Part shown: positions 1 to 10,886 of the stretch, one piece after another | Numbering within the stretch: position 1 is the stretch's first letter | Layout: each line of letters starts with the position of its first letter | Assembly (NCBI GenBank): GCA_963753545.1 | Contig: CAVWCQ010000008.1 | Span: forward strand, 2,542,001-2,606,000 | Length of the DNA stretch: 64,000 nucleotides | Direction: 5' to 3' | Origin: CAVWCQ01 sp963753545 | GTDB taxonomy: Bacteria; Chloroflexota; Anaerolineae; Aggregatilineales; Aggregatilineaceae | The notes under the pieces: generated by a model | The model's database searches: none | What the model saw: only the letters and a program-made list of their open reading frames with translations | What the model was told of the DNA's origin: nothing | Translations under genes and position numbers: made by a program

Positions 1-732
1 GTAGTTTGTACACATCCGCATACTTAGGCAGCCCCGGTTCCATCGCGAAACCGCGCAGGGTGCACATATTCGCCGGTTCCTGGCCCTTCAGCCGCTTGCG
101 CGCTTCTTCGAGCCACTGGTTGACGATCCTTGCCGTCTTTTCTGCGCGCTGGCTCCGTGGCCTTCGCGGTTAGCGGAGCCGCGCCCGTCACCTGGGGATC
201 GGTGTCAGCAATCGCGCCATTCAAGCCTTCACCGCGCAGCACCATCGCAAAACGGTATTCTTTAGCGATTTCAATGTCTATTTTAACGCCGGGGATCGAA
301 ATATCTTTGAGCAGAGCAACCCGCTTCGCGCCTTCTTCCGTCGAAATACGCCCAGCGCGGCGGTCACTGATCAACCCATTACCATCAATCGTGCAGAAAT
401 TGCCCCGGATGGCGACATCACCCGGATTGACTTCCAGGCCAATGCCTGTCGCTTCCAGCACGCCGCGCCCGATGTCGTAGACCAGCGGATCATATCCAAA
501 CAGGCCAAGATGCGCCGGACCGCTGCCCGGAGTCACTCCCCCGCGCGACAGGGATGCTCAGTCCGCTACAGCCCTCGCGCGCAAGGCGATCCAGGTTGGG
601 CGTGTTAGCTGTTTCCAACTCGGTCATGCCGCCCTGTTCGCGAGGAAGCCCGCCGAGGCCATCCATAACAAGCATCAGAATTTTGCCGCCTTTATCGGTC
701 GTCAAGCGCCGCATCAGTTCAAAATCTGCCAT
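1..732 (-). CDS. apgM: 2,3-bisphosphoglycerate-independent phosphoglycerate mutase, archaeal type (partial, frame-shifted)
   Basis: Interconverts 3- and 2-phosphoglycerate in lower glycolysis. The start at 732 gives a typical ApgM N-terminus with the metal-site motif MDGLGG, and a second segment carries TPGSGPAHLGLFGYDP with the serine that forms the phosphoenzyme in this alkaline-phosphatase superfamily. The gene runs off the left edge, so only about 240 of some 400 codons are visible. Two one-base shifts break it. One lies in a G5 run at about 540, where four G would keep frame. The other lies in a GCGCGC stretch at about 150; past it, the sequence EKTARIVNQW followed by GFAMEPGLPKYADVYKL reappears in another frame. 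It diverges from yvcK. The family is certain; the breaks are probably sequencing indels. Confidence 0.88.
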
Positions 733-810
733 AGCTATTTATCCTTCTCTGAAATAAGGTGGAGAGGTGCCCAGACACACTTGGCCTCTAATTTTATCGC
801 GATGTGATCG

Positions 811-839
811 TTGACAGCAAATCGTAGGCGAAATGAACT
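811..839 (+). promoter_or_regulatory. candidate sigma-70-type promoter for yvcK
   Basis: A perfect -35 hexamer TTGACA (811-816) is followed after 17 nt by TGAACT (834-839), a weak -10 with three of six consensus bases. It lies about 100 nt before the yvcK start in the divergent apgM/yvcK gap. Only the -35 box and spacing support it. Confidence 0.35.
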
Positions 840-941
840 TGTGAAACAGACCGGGCAGCGATAAAATTCGGCCCCGTTTGGGGAGTGTGGGACGCTCAGC
901 TTTAGCCTCTGTTATTCGTATCAGCAAGGTAGGAATGCCCG

Positions 942-2304
942 ATGCGGCAGTCGAAATATGCCCTCATCAAGTGGCTGACTCCAGGCCTGCGTATCAAGCG
1001 CTGGCTGGCCTTGCTCATGTTTGGAATCACCGTGCTGGCGATTGGCTTTGGCCAGCTCATCATCACCGTCTACCGGACGACCGAACTCCCGGATTTTCTC
1101 TATGTGGTGATGCTGCGCTTTTTGCCGCACTGGGCACGCGTCGGCGTGTTGGGAATAGTCGGTATCGGCGCGATCATTATTGCCCTCTACGAACTCAACC
1201 GCTCCATTCTGGCTCCATTCGCGGTTCGTCGCGGCGAACTCATTGATCGGGTTTACGCGCACAGCCGCCGCCAGCGCTCCCTCAAAGTGACGGCGCTTGG
1301 AGGAGGGAGCGGTTTGCCGAGCGTTCTGCGCGGCCTGAAAGTCTATACAAGCAACATCACTGCGATTGTAACAGTAGCTGACGATGGCGGCAGTTCTGGT
1401 AAACTGCGCCGCGAACTTGGCGTTCTGCCTCCCGGCGATCTGCGGCAGAACCTCGCCGCACTGGCCAATGATGAAGGTCTGATCACCCAACTCTTCCAAT
1501 ATCGCTTTGCCAGCGGCGGATTGGAGGGGCACAGTTTTGGCAACCTGTTCCTGACAGCCCTGGCCGACATCACTGGCAGTATGGATCGTGCGATTGTTGA
1601 AACGGAGCATGTGCTGGCGATTGAAGGGCGCGTGCTGCCCGCTACCCTGCAAGATAATGTCACTCTGGTGGCGGAAGTCCGACTGCCCGGCGAAACCCGG
1701 TTGCGGCGCATCAGTGGGTGAATTGCAAATTCCGCAGTCGGGTGGTAAGATTGAGCGCGTCTTTTTGCAGCCCGATCAGGTGCGCGCCTATCCCGAAGCA
1801 ATCCGGGCGATCTTGAGCGCGGATTTGATTGTGATTGGGCCAGGAAGTCTGTACACGAGTATCCTTCCCAATTTGCTTGTGTCAGGAATTGTAGAAGCCA
1901 TCCGCGCCAGCAGCGCGTACAAGGTCTATGTATGCAATGTAGCGACGCAGGATGGGGAAACGGACGGATTTACCGTCGCTGATCATGTGGTGGCGCTCGA
2001 AGCGCATATTGGACGGGGCGTATTTGACGCAGTGCTCGCCAATAACAGCTATCCGAGCAAAAACGCGGGTGAACGGACGCATTATGTGCTTCCCGCTCCG
2101 CAGGACCATGCCATCCTTCGGCACTATGATGTCCAGATGGTAGACCTCACCGACGAGGAACGGCCCTGGCGTCATGATCCTAAGAAGTTAGCACAGGCGC
2201 TTCTCTCGCTTCACAGCCGGCAGTGCCTTCTAACAGCTGGCCGCAGCCGGATAACGGCGGGCTGTGCCGGAAAGTTTGAAACTGCGCACCAGGCGCGTCA
2301 ATAG
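942..2304 (+). CDS. yvcK: YvcK/CofD-like gluconeogenesis factor with two N-terminal TM helices (frame-shifted)
   Basis: YvcK-family proteins bind UDP-sugars and in Bacillus link carbon metabolism to cell-wall synthesis; they share the CofD fold. The first ~85 residues hold two membrane helices (about 20-42 and 66-85). The CofD-like core follows with LGGGSGLPSVLRGLK, TVADDGGSSGKLR, PPGDLRQNL and HSFGNLFLTAL. After a shift near 1715 the next frame continues with IPQSGGKIERVFL, LIVIGPGSLYTSI and VYVCNVATQDGETDGF, all typical of the family. The total is about 454 residues. The frame remains open to 2304, 34 nt before gap. Neighbouring glycolytic genes fit a role in central carbon control. The membrane-anchored form is known in several phyla; the substrate is not shown by sequence. 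Confidence 0.88.
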
Positions 2305-2338
2305 TTTTCGGTTCTGTAGTTCAAGGAGAACAAGCACT

Positions 2339-3355
<1,017 letters not shown>

Positions 3356-3385
3356 ATCGATTTCCAATAGAACACTGGTTGTCTC

Positions 3386-3418
3386 GCAGGGGCGAGGGCC
3401 ACAGCGCCCTGCCCCTGC
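3386..3418 (+). terminator. GC-rich hairpin between gap and pgk
   Basis: GCAGGGGC...GCCCCTGC pairs across a short loop, with one bulged base inside a second block of G-C pairs, then TTTG. It lacks a long T-run, so it may be an attenuator or mRNA-stabilising hairpin rather than a full terminator. It sits 30 nt before the pgk start. Confidence 0.5.
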
Positions 3419-3447
3419 TTTGCTAAATCATAAGAGGAGATCAGGAC

Positions 3448-4627
3448 GTGACTAAAAAAACCGTGCGTGATATTGACCTGACAGGGAAGCGCGTTTTGGT
3501 TCGCGTGGACTTTAATGTCCCCGTCGAAGATGGCAAAGTAACCGACGATACCCGCATCCGCGCCGCCCTGCCGACCCTGAAATACATTTTGGATCAGAAG
3601 CCGCGTTATGTGGCCCTCATGTCGCACTTTGGCCGGCCCAAGGAAGGCCCCGATCCCAAGTATTCGCTGCGTCCCGTCGCCCCGGTTCTGAGTGACCTGC
3701 TGGGTGTTCCAGTGGCGTTTGCCGAGGACTGCGTGGGTGATAAAGCGAAATCCGCAGCCAATGCCCTGCCGCAAGGCGGCGTTGTCCTGCTCGAAAATAC
3801 CCGCTTTTACCCCAAGGAAACCAAGAACGACGAAGCGCTCTCGAAGCAACTTGCCGAACTGGGCGACGTATATGTTAATGACGCATTCGGCTCGGCTCAC
3901 CGCGCCCATTCATCTACCGAAGGCGTCGCGCGTTATCTACCCGCCGTTGGCGGTTTCTTGATGGAAAAAGAACTGAAGTATCTGGCAGGCGCGATTGAAT
4001 CGCCGGAACAGCCCTTCGTGTCGATCCTGGGCGGGGCCAAGATTTCGGACAAGATCGGCGTGATCGAGTCGCTGTTGAACAAGTGCGACAACCTGCTGAT
4101 CGGCGGCGGTATGGCGAATACCTTCTTCAAGGCGCAGGGTTATGCCATCGGTGATTCGCTGGTGGAAGACGAAGCGCTCGACACGGCCAAGAAACTTCTG
4201 GCGCAGGGCAGCGACAAGCTGGTTCTGCCCGAAGAAGTCGTGATTGCCGATGCGTTCGACAACGGCGCGAATACGCAGATCATCAAGCCCTCGGACGGTG
4301 TGCCCGCTGGCTGGCGTATTCTGGATATCGCTCCCGGCGCGGTGGAACAGTTCCGGGGCGTTCTGAAGGATGCGCGGACCATCGTCTGGAACGGCCCGAT
4401 GGGCGTCTTTGAAATGGCCAACTTCGCCAAGGGAACCTACGCGATTGCGGAAATTCTGGCGGAATCTGGGCGCGACGACCATGATCGGCGGCGGCGACTC
4501 GGTTGCAGCCGTGAACAAAGCCGGACTGGCGGATCGCATGACCCACATCTCGACGGGCGGCGGCGCAAGCCTGGAACTGCTCGAAGGTAAAGTCCTGCCC
4601 GGTGTGGCAGCCCTGAACGACCTCTAA
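3448..4627 (+). CDS. pgk: Phosphoglycerate kinase (one frame break)
   Basis: Transfers phosphate from 1,3-bisphosphoglycerate to ADP. A GTG start at 3448 lies 9 nt after GAGGAGA. The N-domain has RVDFNVP, LMSHFGRPK and ENTRFYPKE; the C-domain has GGAKISDKIGV and WNGPMGVFE. At about 4470 a GGG that should be GG shifts the frame; the sequence continues in another frame as ATTMIGGGDSVAAV, HISTGGGASLELLEGK and LPGVAAL, the nucleotide-binding end of the family. Restored length is about 392 residues, normal for PGK. It is co-directional with gap and tpiA in a classical triose-phosphate cluster. Confidence 0.93.
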
Positions 4628-4636
4628 GACCGATTG

Positions 4637-4658
4637 GGCGGGCTGGCGTCAGTCCGCC
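4637..4658 (+). terminator. hairpin after pgk
   Basis: Nine-pair stem GGCGGGCTG / CAGTCCGCC with one G-T pair and a four-base loop, starting 9 nt after the pgk stop. Only a short, weak T-run follows, so it may be partial termination or an mRNA end-stabiliser. Confidence 0.4.
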
Positions 4659-4759
4659 AAATTTGCACTCTGATCACAGCATAGATCGTTAGCAGGCTTT
4701 GTGTAGGATCAAACACGACTAAGCCTACCTTTTTGCACCCTTATTTTTGAGGAGATATC

Positions 4760-5530
4760 ATGCGGACCCCAATCATCGCTGGCAACTGGAAAATGTATAA
4801 GACACCATCCGAAGCAGTTGCCTTTGTAAACGCCATCAAAGACCAACTCGGCACTTTGAAACAAGCTGAACGAGTTGTCTGCCCGCCCTATCTGGCCATC
4901 CCCGGCGTGAGCGCTGCCCTGCAAGGAACAGATATTGCTGTTGGCGCGCAAGACCTGCACTGGGAAGAGCAGGGGGCCTACACCAGCCAGATTTCCCCTA
5001 GCATGCTCAAAGGTCTGGTAAAATTCGTCATCATCGGCCATTCCGAGACCCGCCAATACCAGGGGGTTACTGATGAGATGGTCAACAAGAAAGCCAAAGC
5101 TGCATTGAAGCACGGCCTTCACCCGATCATTGCCGTCGGCGAAAGCCTGAGCATCAACGAAGCGGGCCAGACGCAGCAGTATGTCGGTGGCCAAATTCGC
5201 GCCGCCTTTGATGGCATTCCAGCGGGTGATCTGGCTAATATCGTAGTAGCGTACGAACCAATCTGGGCAATTGGAACCGGCAGGAACGCCAATGCCGAGC
5301 AGGCGAACGCGCTTATTGGTTCCATTCGTGGTACTCTAGCAGAACTCTATGGGAACGACGTTGCCGATGCGATGCGCATCCAGTACGGCGGCAGTGTGAA
5401 GCCGGAAAATATGGCAGAATATATGAGCCAGCCACATATTGACGGCGCGCTCGTCGGCGGCGCTGCTTTGAAGGAAGATTCGTTTATCTCTCTGGTCCGC
5501 AGCGCTATCGAGGCTAAAGGATTGAGGTAG
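4760..5530 (+). CDS. tpiA: Triose-phosphate isomerase
   Basis: Interconverts dihydroxyacetone phosphate and glyceraldehyde-3-phosphate. The frame is intact at 256 residues, normal for the family. Catalytic residues are all present: Lys11 in GNWKM, His94 in IIGHSE, Glu166 in AYEPIWAIGTG (with the mobile loop 6), and the phosphate-gripping GGSV and GALVGGAAL segments near the C-terminus. ATG at 4760 follows GAGGAGAT. It closes the gap-pgk-tpiA series; the next gene begins 2 nt after its stop and may be co-transcribed. Confidence 0.97.
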   Translation: MRTPIIAGNWKMYKTPSEAVAFVNAIKDQLGTLKQAERVVCPPYLAIPGVSAALQGTDIAVGAQDLHWEEQGAYTSQISPSMLKGLVKFVIIGHSETRQYQGVTDEMVNKKAKAALKHGLHPIIAVGESLSINEAGQTQQYVGGQIRAAFDGIPAGDLANIVVAYEPIWAIGTGRNANAEQANALIGSIRGTLAELYGNDVADAMRIQYGGSVKPENMAEYMSQPHIDGALVGGAALKEDSFISLVRSAIEAKGLR

Positions 5531-5532
5531 AT

Positions 5533-7276
5533 TTGCAAGTCAGCGATCTGCTCGCGCCCTGGGTTGTGCTGGCTCTGGTCCTCTTTCTGCTGGTCAAGGC
5601 CGAAAAATGGATCCATAGCCACCTGTATGGTGTGGGCTGGCTGCTGACCAATGAAAAACGCAGTGCAACCGTCCTCTACTATCTAATTTTGGCTCCTGGC
5701 GTTTTTGTCCACGAGGTCACGCAGTGGCTGGCCGCCGGAGCGCTGGGAGTTCGAACAAAACGAGTTATGGCATGGCCTGAGGCGCAGGATAACGGTACCC
5801 TGCGCCTCGACTTTGTTCAGATTCTGCCTACTGGTCGCATCCGCTCGGCTATTATCGGGGCGATACCAATGGTCACAGGCATTGCCATCATCTGGCTGAT
5901 CAGTAATCAGGTGCTGGATATGGAGGCGTTCCGAGCGGCACTGAGCAAAGGAAATGTGAAACAAATCGGTCCAGCGCTGCACAATATGGGCCGTGCCACC
6001 GATTTTTACCTGTGGCTGTACTTGATGTTTGCGGTTGGAAATGCCATGCTGCCCACGCCTGCCGACCGGAAAGGCTGGCCGCTGATCCTTGCTACATTTG
6101 GCGGCATTATTGCCTTTTTGGTCGTGATTGGGACAGGCGAAGTGCTGTTGGAGACGTACCAAAACACAGTACTGAGCGGCGTGAGACTGGTTACAACGGC
6201 CTTTGCCACCGTGTTGGGCCTGGAAGTATCTGCTATCCTGTTGATCGGCTTTATTGAGGAAATTCTAGAGCGCACCACCAAACGCAAATTTGAGTACCAG
6301 CCTGCTGGCGCTGACGCTGCTCCAGGCAGCGAACGTGAACCCGGTTCGAGCATGCCACTGCCGCCAGGGACGCTTCTGCCCTCGATTTACAATCTGGCGC
6401 TGCCGATACCTTCGCCGTCCAAATATGCGGCGCTCTCGGCAAAGACGCGTAAGCCATCGCCCGCGCTGGCTGGAGGCGCGGTTGCTGGCGCGGCAGGCCT
6501 GGGTGAGCGCCCGGCCAGCCCTGGTTTCCAACGTCCTGCCTCACCGTTAGGGTCACGACCCCGCAGCAATTGATGATGAGGTCGAGGATGGCGAAATAGA
6601 GACCGAGAAGCCCGCTCTCGGTTCACGCCCAGGTACTGCTCCTGGCTTCCAGCGTCCCGCCGCTTCGCCGTTTGGTACGCCACCGCGTAAACCTGCCGAT
6701 GAAGATGACGAGGAGAGCGAACCTGCAAAGCCTGCTCTGGGTTCGCGCCCAGGTACTGCTCCCGGCTTCCAGCGTCCTGCCGCTTCGCCGTTCGGTGCGC
6801 CACCGCGTAAACCTGCTGACGAAGAAGACGAGGAGAGCGAACCTGCAAAGCCTGCTCTCGGTTCGCGCCCAGGCGCTAGCCCCGGCTTCCAGCGTCCCGC
6901 CGCTTCGCCGTACGGTGCGCCGCCGCGTAAACCTGCTGACGAAGAAGACGAGGAGAGCGAACCTGCAAAGCCTGCTCTCGGTTCCCGCCCAGGCGCTAGC
7001 CCTGGCTTCCAACGTCCTGCCGCTTCGCCGTACGGTGCGCCACCGCGTAAACCTGCTGACGAAGATGACGAGGAGAGCGAACCTGCAAAGCCTGCTCTTG
7101 GTCCCCGCCCAGGCGCTAGCCCCGGCTTCCAGCGGCCCGCTTCGCCATTCCGCGCACCCGGCAAGCCTGTCTCTGCATTTCCAGCAGATGACACGGACGA
7201 AGACGACAGCGAAGATGATGAGGATGATCTCGACAACGGCGATGATCTGGAATACGTTGATATCGATGACGTTTAG
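5533..7276 (+). CDS. Membrane protein with long tandem-repeat Pro/acidic tail (frame-shifted, function unknown)
   Basis: Not recognised as a named family. A TTG at 5533 begins 2 nt after the tpiA stop. Residues 1-260 hold about six hydrophobic helices, with HEVTQW near residue 60, which recalls but does not match a HExxH metalloprotease site (Gln replaces the second His). From about residue 265 the protein becomes a Pro/Ala/Ser-rich tail. A shift near 6560 (a C4 run) leads to a second frame that stays open to the stop at 7274-7276. That part has 40-residue repeats with the core SRPGxxPGFQRPAASP followed by PPRKPADE and an acidic block, then ends in a run of Asp/Glu. Restored length is about 580 residues. 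The tail is probably disordered and cytoplasmic or periplasmic; its role is unknown. Confidence 0.7.
6601..7150 (+). repeat. 120-bp in-frame tandem repeat (four units plus a partial)
   Basis: Units begin at about 6601, 6721, 6841, 6961 and 7081, spaced exactly 120 bp (40 codons). The core CCCGGCTTCCAGCGTCC and the block GATGACGAGGAGAGCGAACC recur with only a few base changes per unit; the last copy is partial, and a degenerate copy lies before the array near 6496-6550. The exact period and near-identity suggest recent expansion within the coding tail of the preceding membrane protein. Confidence 0.93.
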
Positions 7277-7673
7277 AGCTTGTTATGCACTTGACATTGC
7301 ATTGTAGGGCGTGTTACGTTCCCACTAACAAACTTGTCAAAAAAATTAGTTGATCACTTCGCCGTCGTGAGCGATCTGCTAACCCCCCTTTTTCGGTTTC
7401 ATGACTAACTGTTTTCTAACCGCGTCCCTACCTCAAGTTTTGGCCTATTTTTCAGGGCGGGTATTACAGTGGAGTGCAGTGGCTTAGCGGCATCGCGGCT
7501 TAGCTTCGCACGCCGCACGCAAAGCAGCACCCCTCAACGTTGGTTCAAACAGCCGGGACGGAGATGAACCTATTCGTAGAATACACCCAATGTGCCCTCT
7601 AAAATACTCCTTTAAAGGTGAACCTTAAGTACTAATTTGAAGATATAGGAGAGAAAAACGTGAATAAGAGGCT
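7277..7673. other. 397-nt gap between convergent genes
   Basis: Separates the ends of the repeat-tailed membrane protein and the WecA-like gene. A TTGACA occurs just after the first stop but has no convincing -10 partner. No open frame of note, tRNA or strong hairpin was seen. Confidence 0.5.
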
Positions 7674-8755
7674 CTAATCGTCCTGTGGTTTTTTCGAAGA
7701 CCCTAGCGGCGTACGGCGGCTCAGAATCACGAAACCAGCGGCAATGACCAGGAACATAACCAGCAGGGCAATCATTTTATAATAGCGGCTGGCAGTCACC
7801 AGAGCGATAGCCCCGAAAATCGTGCAGAATGCGTAATATCCCAGGACAATCTGGCGCTGCGACAGGCCCATATCCAGGAGTCGATAATGGACGTGACCGC
7901 GATCACCTTTCACCGGATTTTCACCGACGCTCAGACGGCGCACGATTTGCCAGACCACATCGAGCAGCGGCAGCCCCATCACCAACAGCACAGTAGCCAC
8001 TTTCGCGCCGCCAATAATTCCCAACACGCCAATCGTATACCCTAAAAACAGCGATCCGTTGGAGCCCATAAATACCCGTGCCGGATGGAAATTATAGGGA
8101 AGAAAACCCATTGTCGCACCGAACAATGCCAGAGGCAGCAAGCTGACACTGACCTGATTCAGCCGGAATGCGGCGTGAATGAAAATCATGAGCGCGGCAA
8201 CGGCACAAACACCTGCTGCCAGCCCGTCCAGACCATCGAGCCAGTTTACGGTGTTCATCATAAAACCCAGCCAGAACAAAGTCAGCGTGACAGTGACGAC
8301 ATAGGGCCATTCGGGAGTGAGCTTGCCAGTCAGAGGATTGTTAAATTGTTCAATGATGATCACGAATAGCACGGCAATAGCCGCCGCAGCCAGTTGGGCG
8401 GCATACTGAGGCAGCGCGCCAAACTCATATTTGTCATCCAGAAGACCAAAGACAAATAGGAACGTGCCGCCAACAAGCAGTCCGATCAGCCGGATAATTT
8501 CTTTGTTATCCGTGCGAACCACCGGTAAAAACTGGGCGAGAATTGCGGTAGCGACAAAAGAGATATACATCGCCATGCCGCCAAATTTGGAAATAGTCGA
8601 TGGGTGGAGATGCCTGCCGCGCGGAATATCCACAATGCCCCACCGCAACCCCAGGCGCTGCGACAGCGGCGTCAGGATCAAGGAAAGCCCAAATGACATG
8701 CCAGCACGATCACGAATGACAGGACATCGTTGGTGGGCATATCATTCCACATCAT
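7674..8755 (-). CDS. WecA/TagO/MraY-type polyprenyl-phosphate sugar-1-phosphate transferase
   Basis: Membrane enzyme that loads a HexNAc-1-phosphate onto undecaprenyl phosphate for surface polymers. Around ten hydrophobic helices carry the family motifs: a DDK-type motif in FGLLDDKYEFG, NTVNWLDGLDGLAAG, and the basic loop GDRGHVHYRLLDMG. The usual FMGDxGS motif reads FMGSNGS, so an expected Asp is Ser. The long frame starts at 8699, but the upstream frame MPTNDVLSFVIVLA joins smoothly through one base shift near 8700. That puts the true start at the ATG pair 8755/8752, with GGAG about 8 nt before it. It could be a decaprenyl-type WecA or a glycan initiator; the donor sugar cannot be read. Confidence 0.85.
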
Positions 8756-8836
8756 CGGAGGCATCTCCAGCCCGCAGACCAGCGAGAATGTGCTGGCCGA
8801 AAAAGTCTAATTGAACAATTCTATTGGGTCTGCAAC

Positions 8837-9463
8837 TCACGCCGTGCCAAATTGACGGTCGCCAGCGTCTCCCAAACCAGGGACAATAAAACCGCGTTCG
8901 TTCAGGTGTTCGTCAACTGCTGCCAGGTAGAGAGGCACATCAGGATGTGCGTCTGTCATCGCCTGGATACCTTCAGGAGCGGCAATCAGACCCACAAACT
9001 TGATACGAGTCACACCCCACTTTTTCAACACATCAACCGCCGCGGTTGCTGATCCACCCGTTGCCAACATCGGATCGAGCACCAGACAGACCTGCACCGT
9101 AGGTTCAACCGGGAGCTTATTGTAATAGGAAACGGGGCGCAGCGTTTTTTCATCACGATAAAGGCCCAGATGCCAGACCTGCGCACCGGGGATCATTTCG
9201 TGAATTCCATCCACCATGCCCAATCCGGCCCGCAGGATGGGAACAAGGCCGACATCTTCCTGCAATTGATAACCAGGGGCCACAGCAATGGGCGTTTTCA
9301 CCGGGCAATCGGCCAAATGCAAATCAGCCATCGCTTCGTATCCAAGCAGCATGGCAAGCTCGCGAATCAGTTCGCGGAACTTTTTGTGTTCCGTTTTTTC
9401 GTCTCGTAAAATGGTCAGCTTATGTTTAACAAGTGGATGGGTCGAAATATAAACATTGGACAT
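8837..9463 (-). CDS. upp: Uracil phosphoribosyltransferase
   Basis: Salvages uracil to UMP with PRPP. Intact 208-residue frame, standard length. The PRPP-binding loop VLDPMLATGGSA (about 129-139), the GLVPILRAGLGM segment and the C-terminal uracil-binding VPGLGDAGDRQFGT are all present. It diverges from ruvB across 137 nt. It is one of two nucleobase salvage genes near the large purine-degradation cluster. Confidence 0.97.
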   Translation of the reverse strand: MSNVYISTHPLVKHKLTILRDEKTEHKKFRELIRELAMLLGYEAMADLHLADCPVKTPIAVAPGYQLQEDVGLVPILRAGLGMVDGIHEMIPGAQVWHLGLYRDEKTLRPVSYYNKLPVEPTVQVCLVLDPMLATGGSATAAVDVLKKWGVTRIKFVGLIAAPEGIQAMTDAHPDVPLYLAAVDEHLNERGFIVPGLGDAGDRQFGTA

Positions 9464-9600
9464 CCGGCGGATCCTCCTTCAGGTACCCTTGCGCCGCACA
9501 TTGTAACCCTGACAGCCCGCACCCGTCTACTCCATCCTTTATTTTCTCGGTCCTTACCGCTATACTCTCCTGAGATAGACGCTGGAATTGGAGTGGTGGA

Positions 9601-10626
9601 ATGACAGACTCGGATCGCATGGTAAGCGGCAAAAAGCATACAGAAGATCGCGTTGACAGCGCGATGCGTCCGCGCCGTTTAGCTGAAATGACCGGGCAGG
9701 AGCGCGTTGTCGAGAACTTGCGCATCTTGATCGAAGCCGCCAAAGCCCGCAAAGAATCTCTGGATCATGTGCTGCTCTACGGGCCGCCAGGGCTGGGCAA
9801 GACCACGTTCGCCCATGTGATCGCCAACGAAATGGATGTTAACATTCGCATCACCGCCGGACCGTCGATTGAGCGGGCGGGCGATCTGGCTGCGATTCTC
9901 ACCCATCTGCGCGAAAATGATATTCTGTTCATTGACGAAATTCACCGCCTGGGCCGCGCTGTCGAAGAAGTGTTGTATCCCGCGATGGAAGATTTCGCGC
10001 TGGATATCGTCATTGGCAAAGGTCCTTCGGCAAAAAATGTGCGGTTGAACTTGCCCCGCTTCACGGTCATCGGCGCGACCACCCGGCTTGCCCTGCTTAC
10101 TGCGCCGCTCCGTACGCGTTTTGGGGCGGTCTATCGCCTGGATTTTTACAGCCTACCTGCTATGATCGAGATAGTGGTTCGCGCCGCCAAACTGCTCCAG
10201 GTTCCCATTGAGGAAGCCGGAGTCCACGAGATCGCCAGCCGGGCACGAGGTACGCCCCGCGTGGCGCTGCGCCTGCTCAAGCGCGTGCGCGATTATGCGG
10301 AAGTGCGGGCGGGCGGCGTGATTACGGCAGACGTGGCGGGACAGGCGCTCGATCTATTGGAAATCGACCCGCTGGGGCTGGATGATATTGACCGCCGCGT
10401 GCTGCGAACGATCATCGAAAAATTCGAGGGTGGCCCGGTGGGGTTGGAAACGATTGCGGCGTCAATCAGCGAAGAAGCCGATACCATTATGGATGTGTAC
10501 GAGCCTTATCTGCTTCAGCTTGGCTTTCTGGATCGGACCCCGCGCGGGCGCGTTGCGACACGGCTGGCTTATGAGCATCTGAATCTTTCGGACCACCACC
10601 CGCCGCGCCAGGAATCGTTGTTTTAG
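9601..10626 (+). CDS. ruvB: Holliday junction branch-migration helicase RuvB
   Basis: Hexameric AAA+ motor that drives branch migration with RuvA in recombination repair. 341 residues, intact. Walker A GPPGLGKT at 61-68, Walker B DEIH at 112-115, sensor GATTR near 158-162, arginine-finger region PLRTRFG near 169-175, and the C-terminal winged helix with RTPRGRVAT. ATG at 9601 follows GGAGTGGTGGA. ruvA and ruvC are not in the window. Downstream DUF2905 and queA follow closely, a common bacterial neighbourhood. Confidence 0.97.
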   Translation: MTDSDRMVSGKKHTEDRVDSAMRPRRLAEMTGQERVVENLRILIEAAKARKESLDHVLLYGPPGLGKTTFAHVIANEMDVNIRITAGPSIERAGDLAAILTHLRENDILFIDEIHRLGRAVEEVLYPAMEDFALDIVIGKGPSAKNVRLNLPRFTVIGATTRLALLTAPLRTRFGAVYRLDFYSLPAMIEIVVRAAKLLQVPIEEAGVHEIASRARGTPRVALRLLKRVRDYAEVRAGGVITADVAGQALDLLEIDPLGLDDIDRRVLRTIIEKFEGGPVGLETIAASISEEADTIMDVYEPYLLQLGFLDRTPRGRVATRLAYEHLNLSDHHPPRQESLF

Positions 10627-10643
10627 TGGATGATTGAGGGTTT

Positions 10644-10883
10644 ATGGACCTGGGCACGATTGGCCGCCTGGTTTTCCTGCTTGGAATCGTGATCGCTGTG
10701 CTTGGTGGGATACTGGTGCTATTCGGCCAGATTCCCGGACTCAAAAATCTGGGCCATCTTCCCGGCGATATTCACGTTCGCAGCGGTAATTTCTCCTGCT
10801 TTTTCCCCGTCGTCAGCATGATCATTCTCAGCATCCTGCTCTCGGTGGGTCTTAACATTGCGATTCGTCTCCTGAACCGTTAA
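10644..10883 (+). CDS. DUF2905 small membrane protein
   Basis: 79 residues with two hydrophobic helices (about 7-28 and 54-75) separated by a loop with the family signature LPGDIHVRSGNFSCFFP. The function is unknown. It starts 17 nt after ruvB and ends 3 nt before queA; the ruvB-DUF2905-queA order occurs in other genomes, which supports co-transcription rather than a shared pathway. Confidence 0.88.
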   Translation: MDLGTIGRLVFLLGIVIAVLGGILVLFGQIPGLKNLGHLPGDIHVRSGNFSCFFPVVSMIILSILLSVGLNIAIRLLNR

Positions 10884-10886
10884 CCT

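Noticed and set aside
6601..7150. Regular repeats as a CRISPR array
   Set aside because: The units are adjacent with no unique spacers, are 120 bp long and stay in one reading frame.
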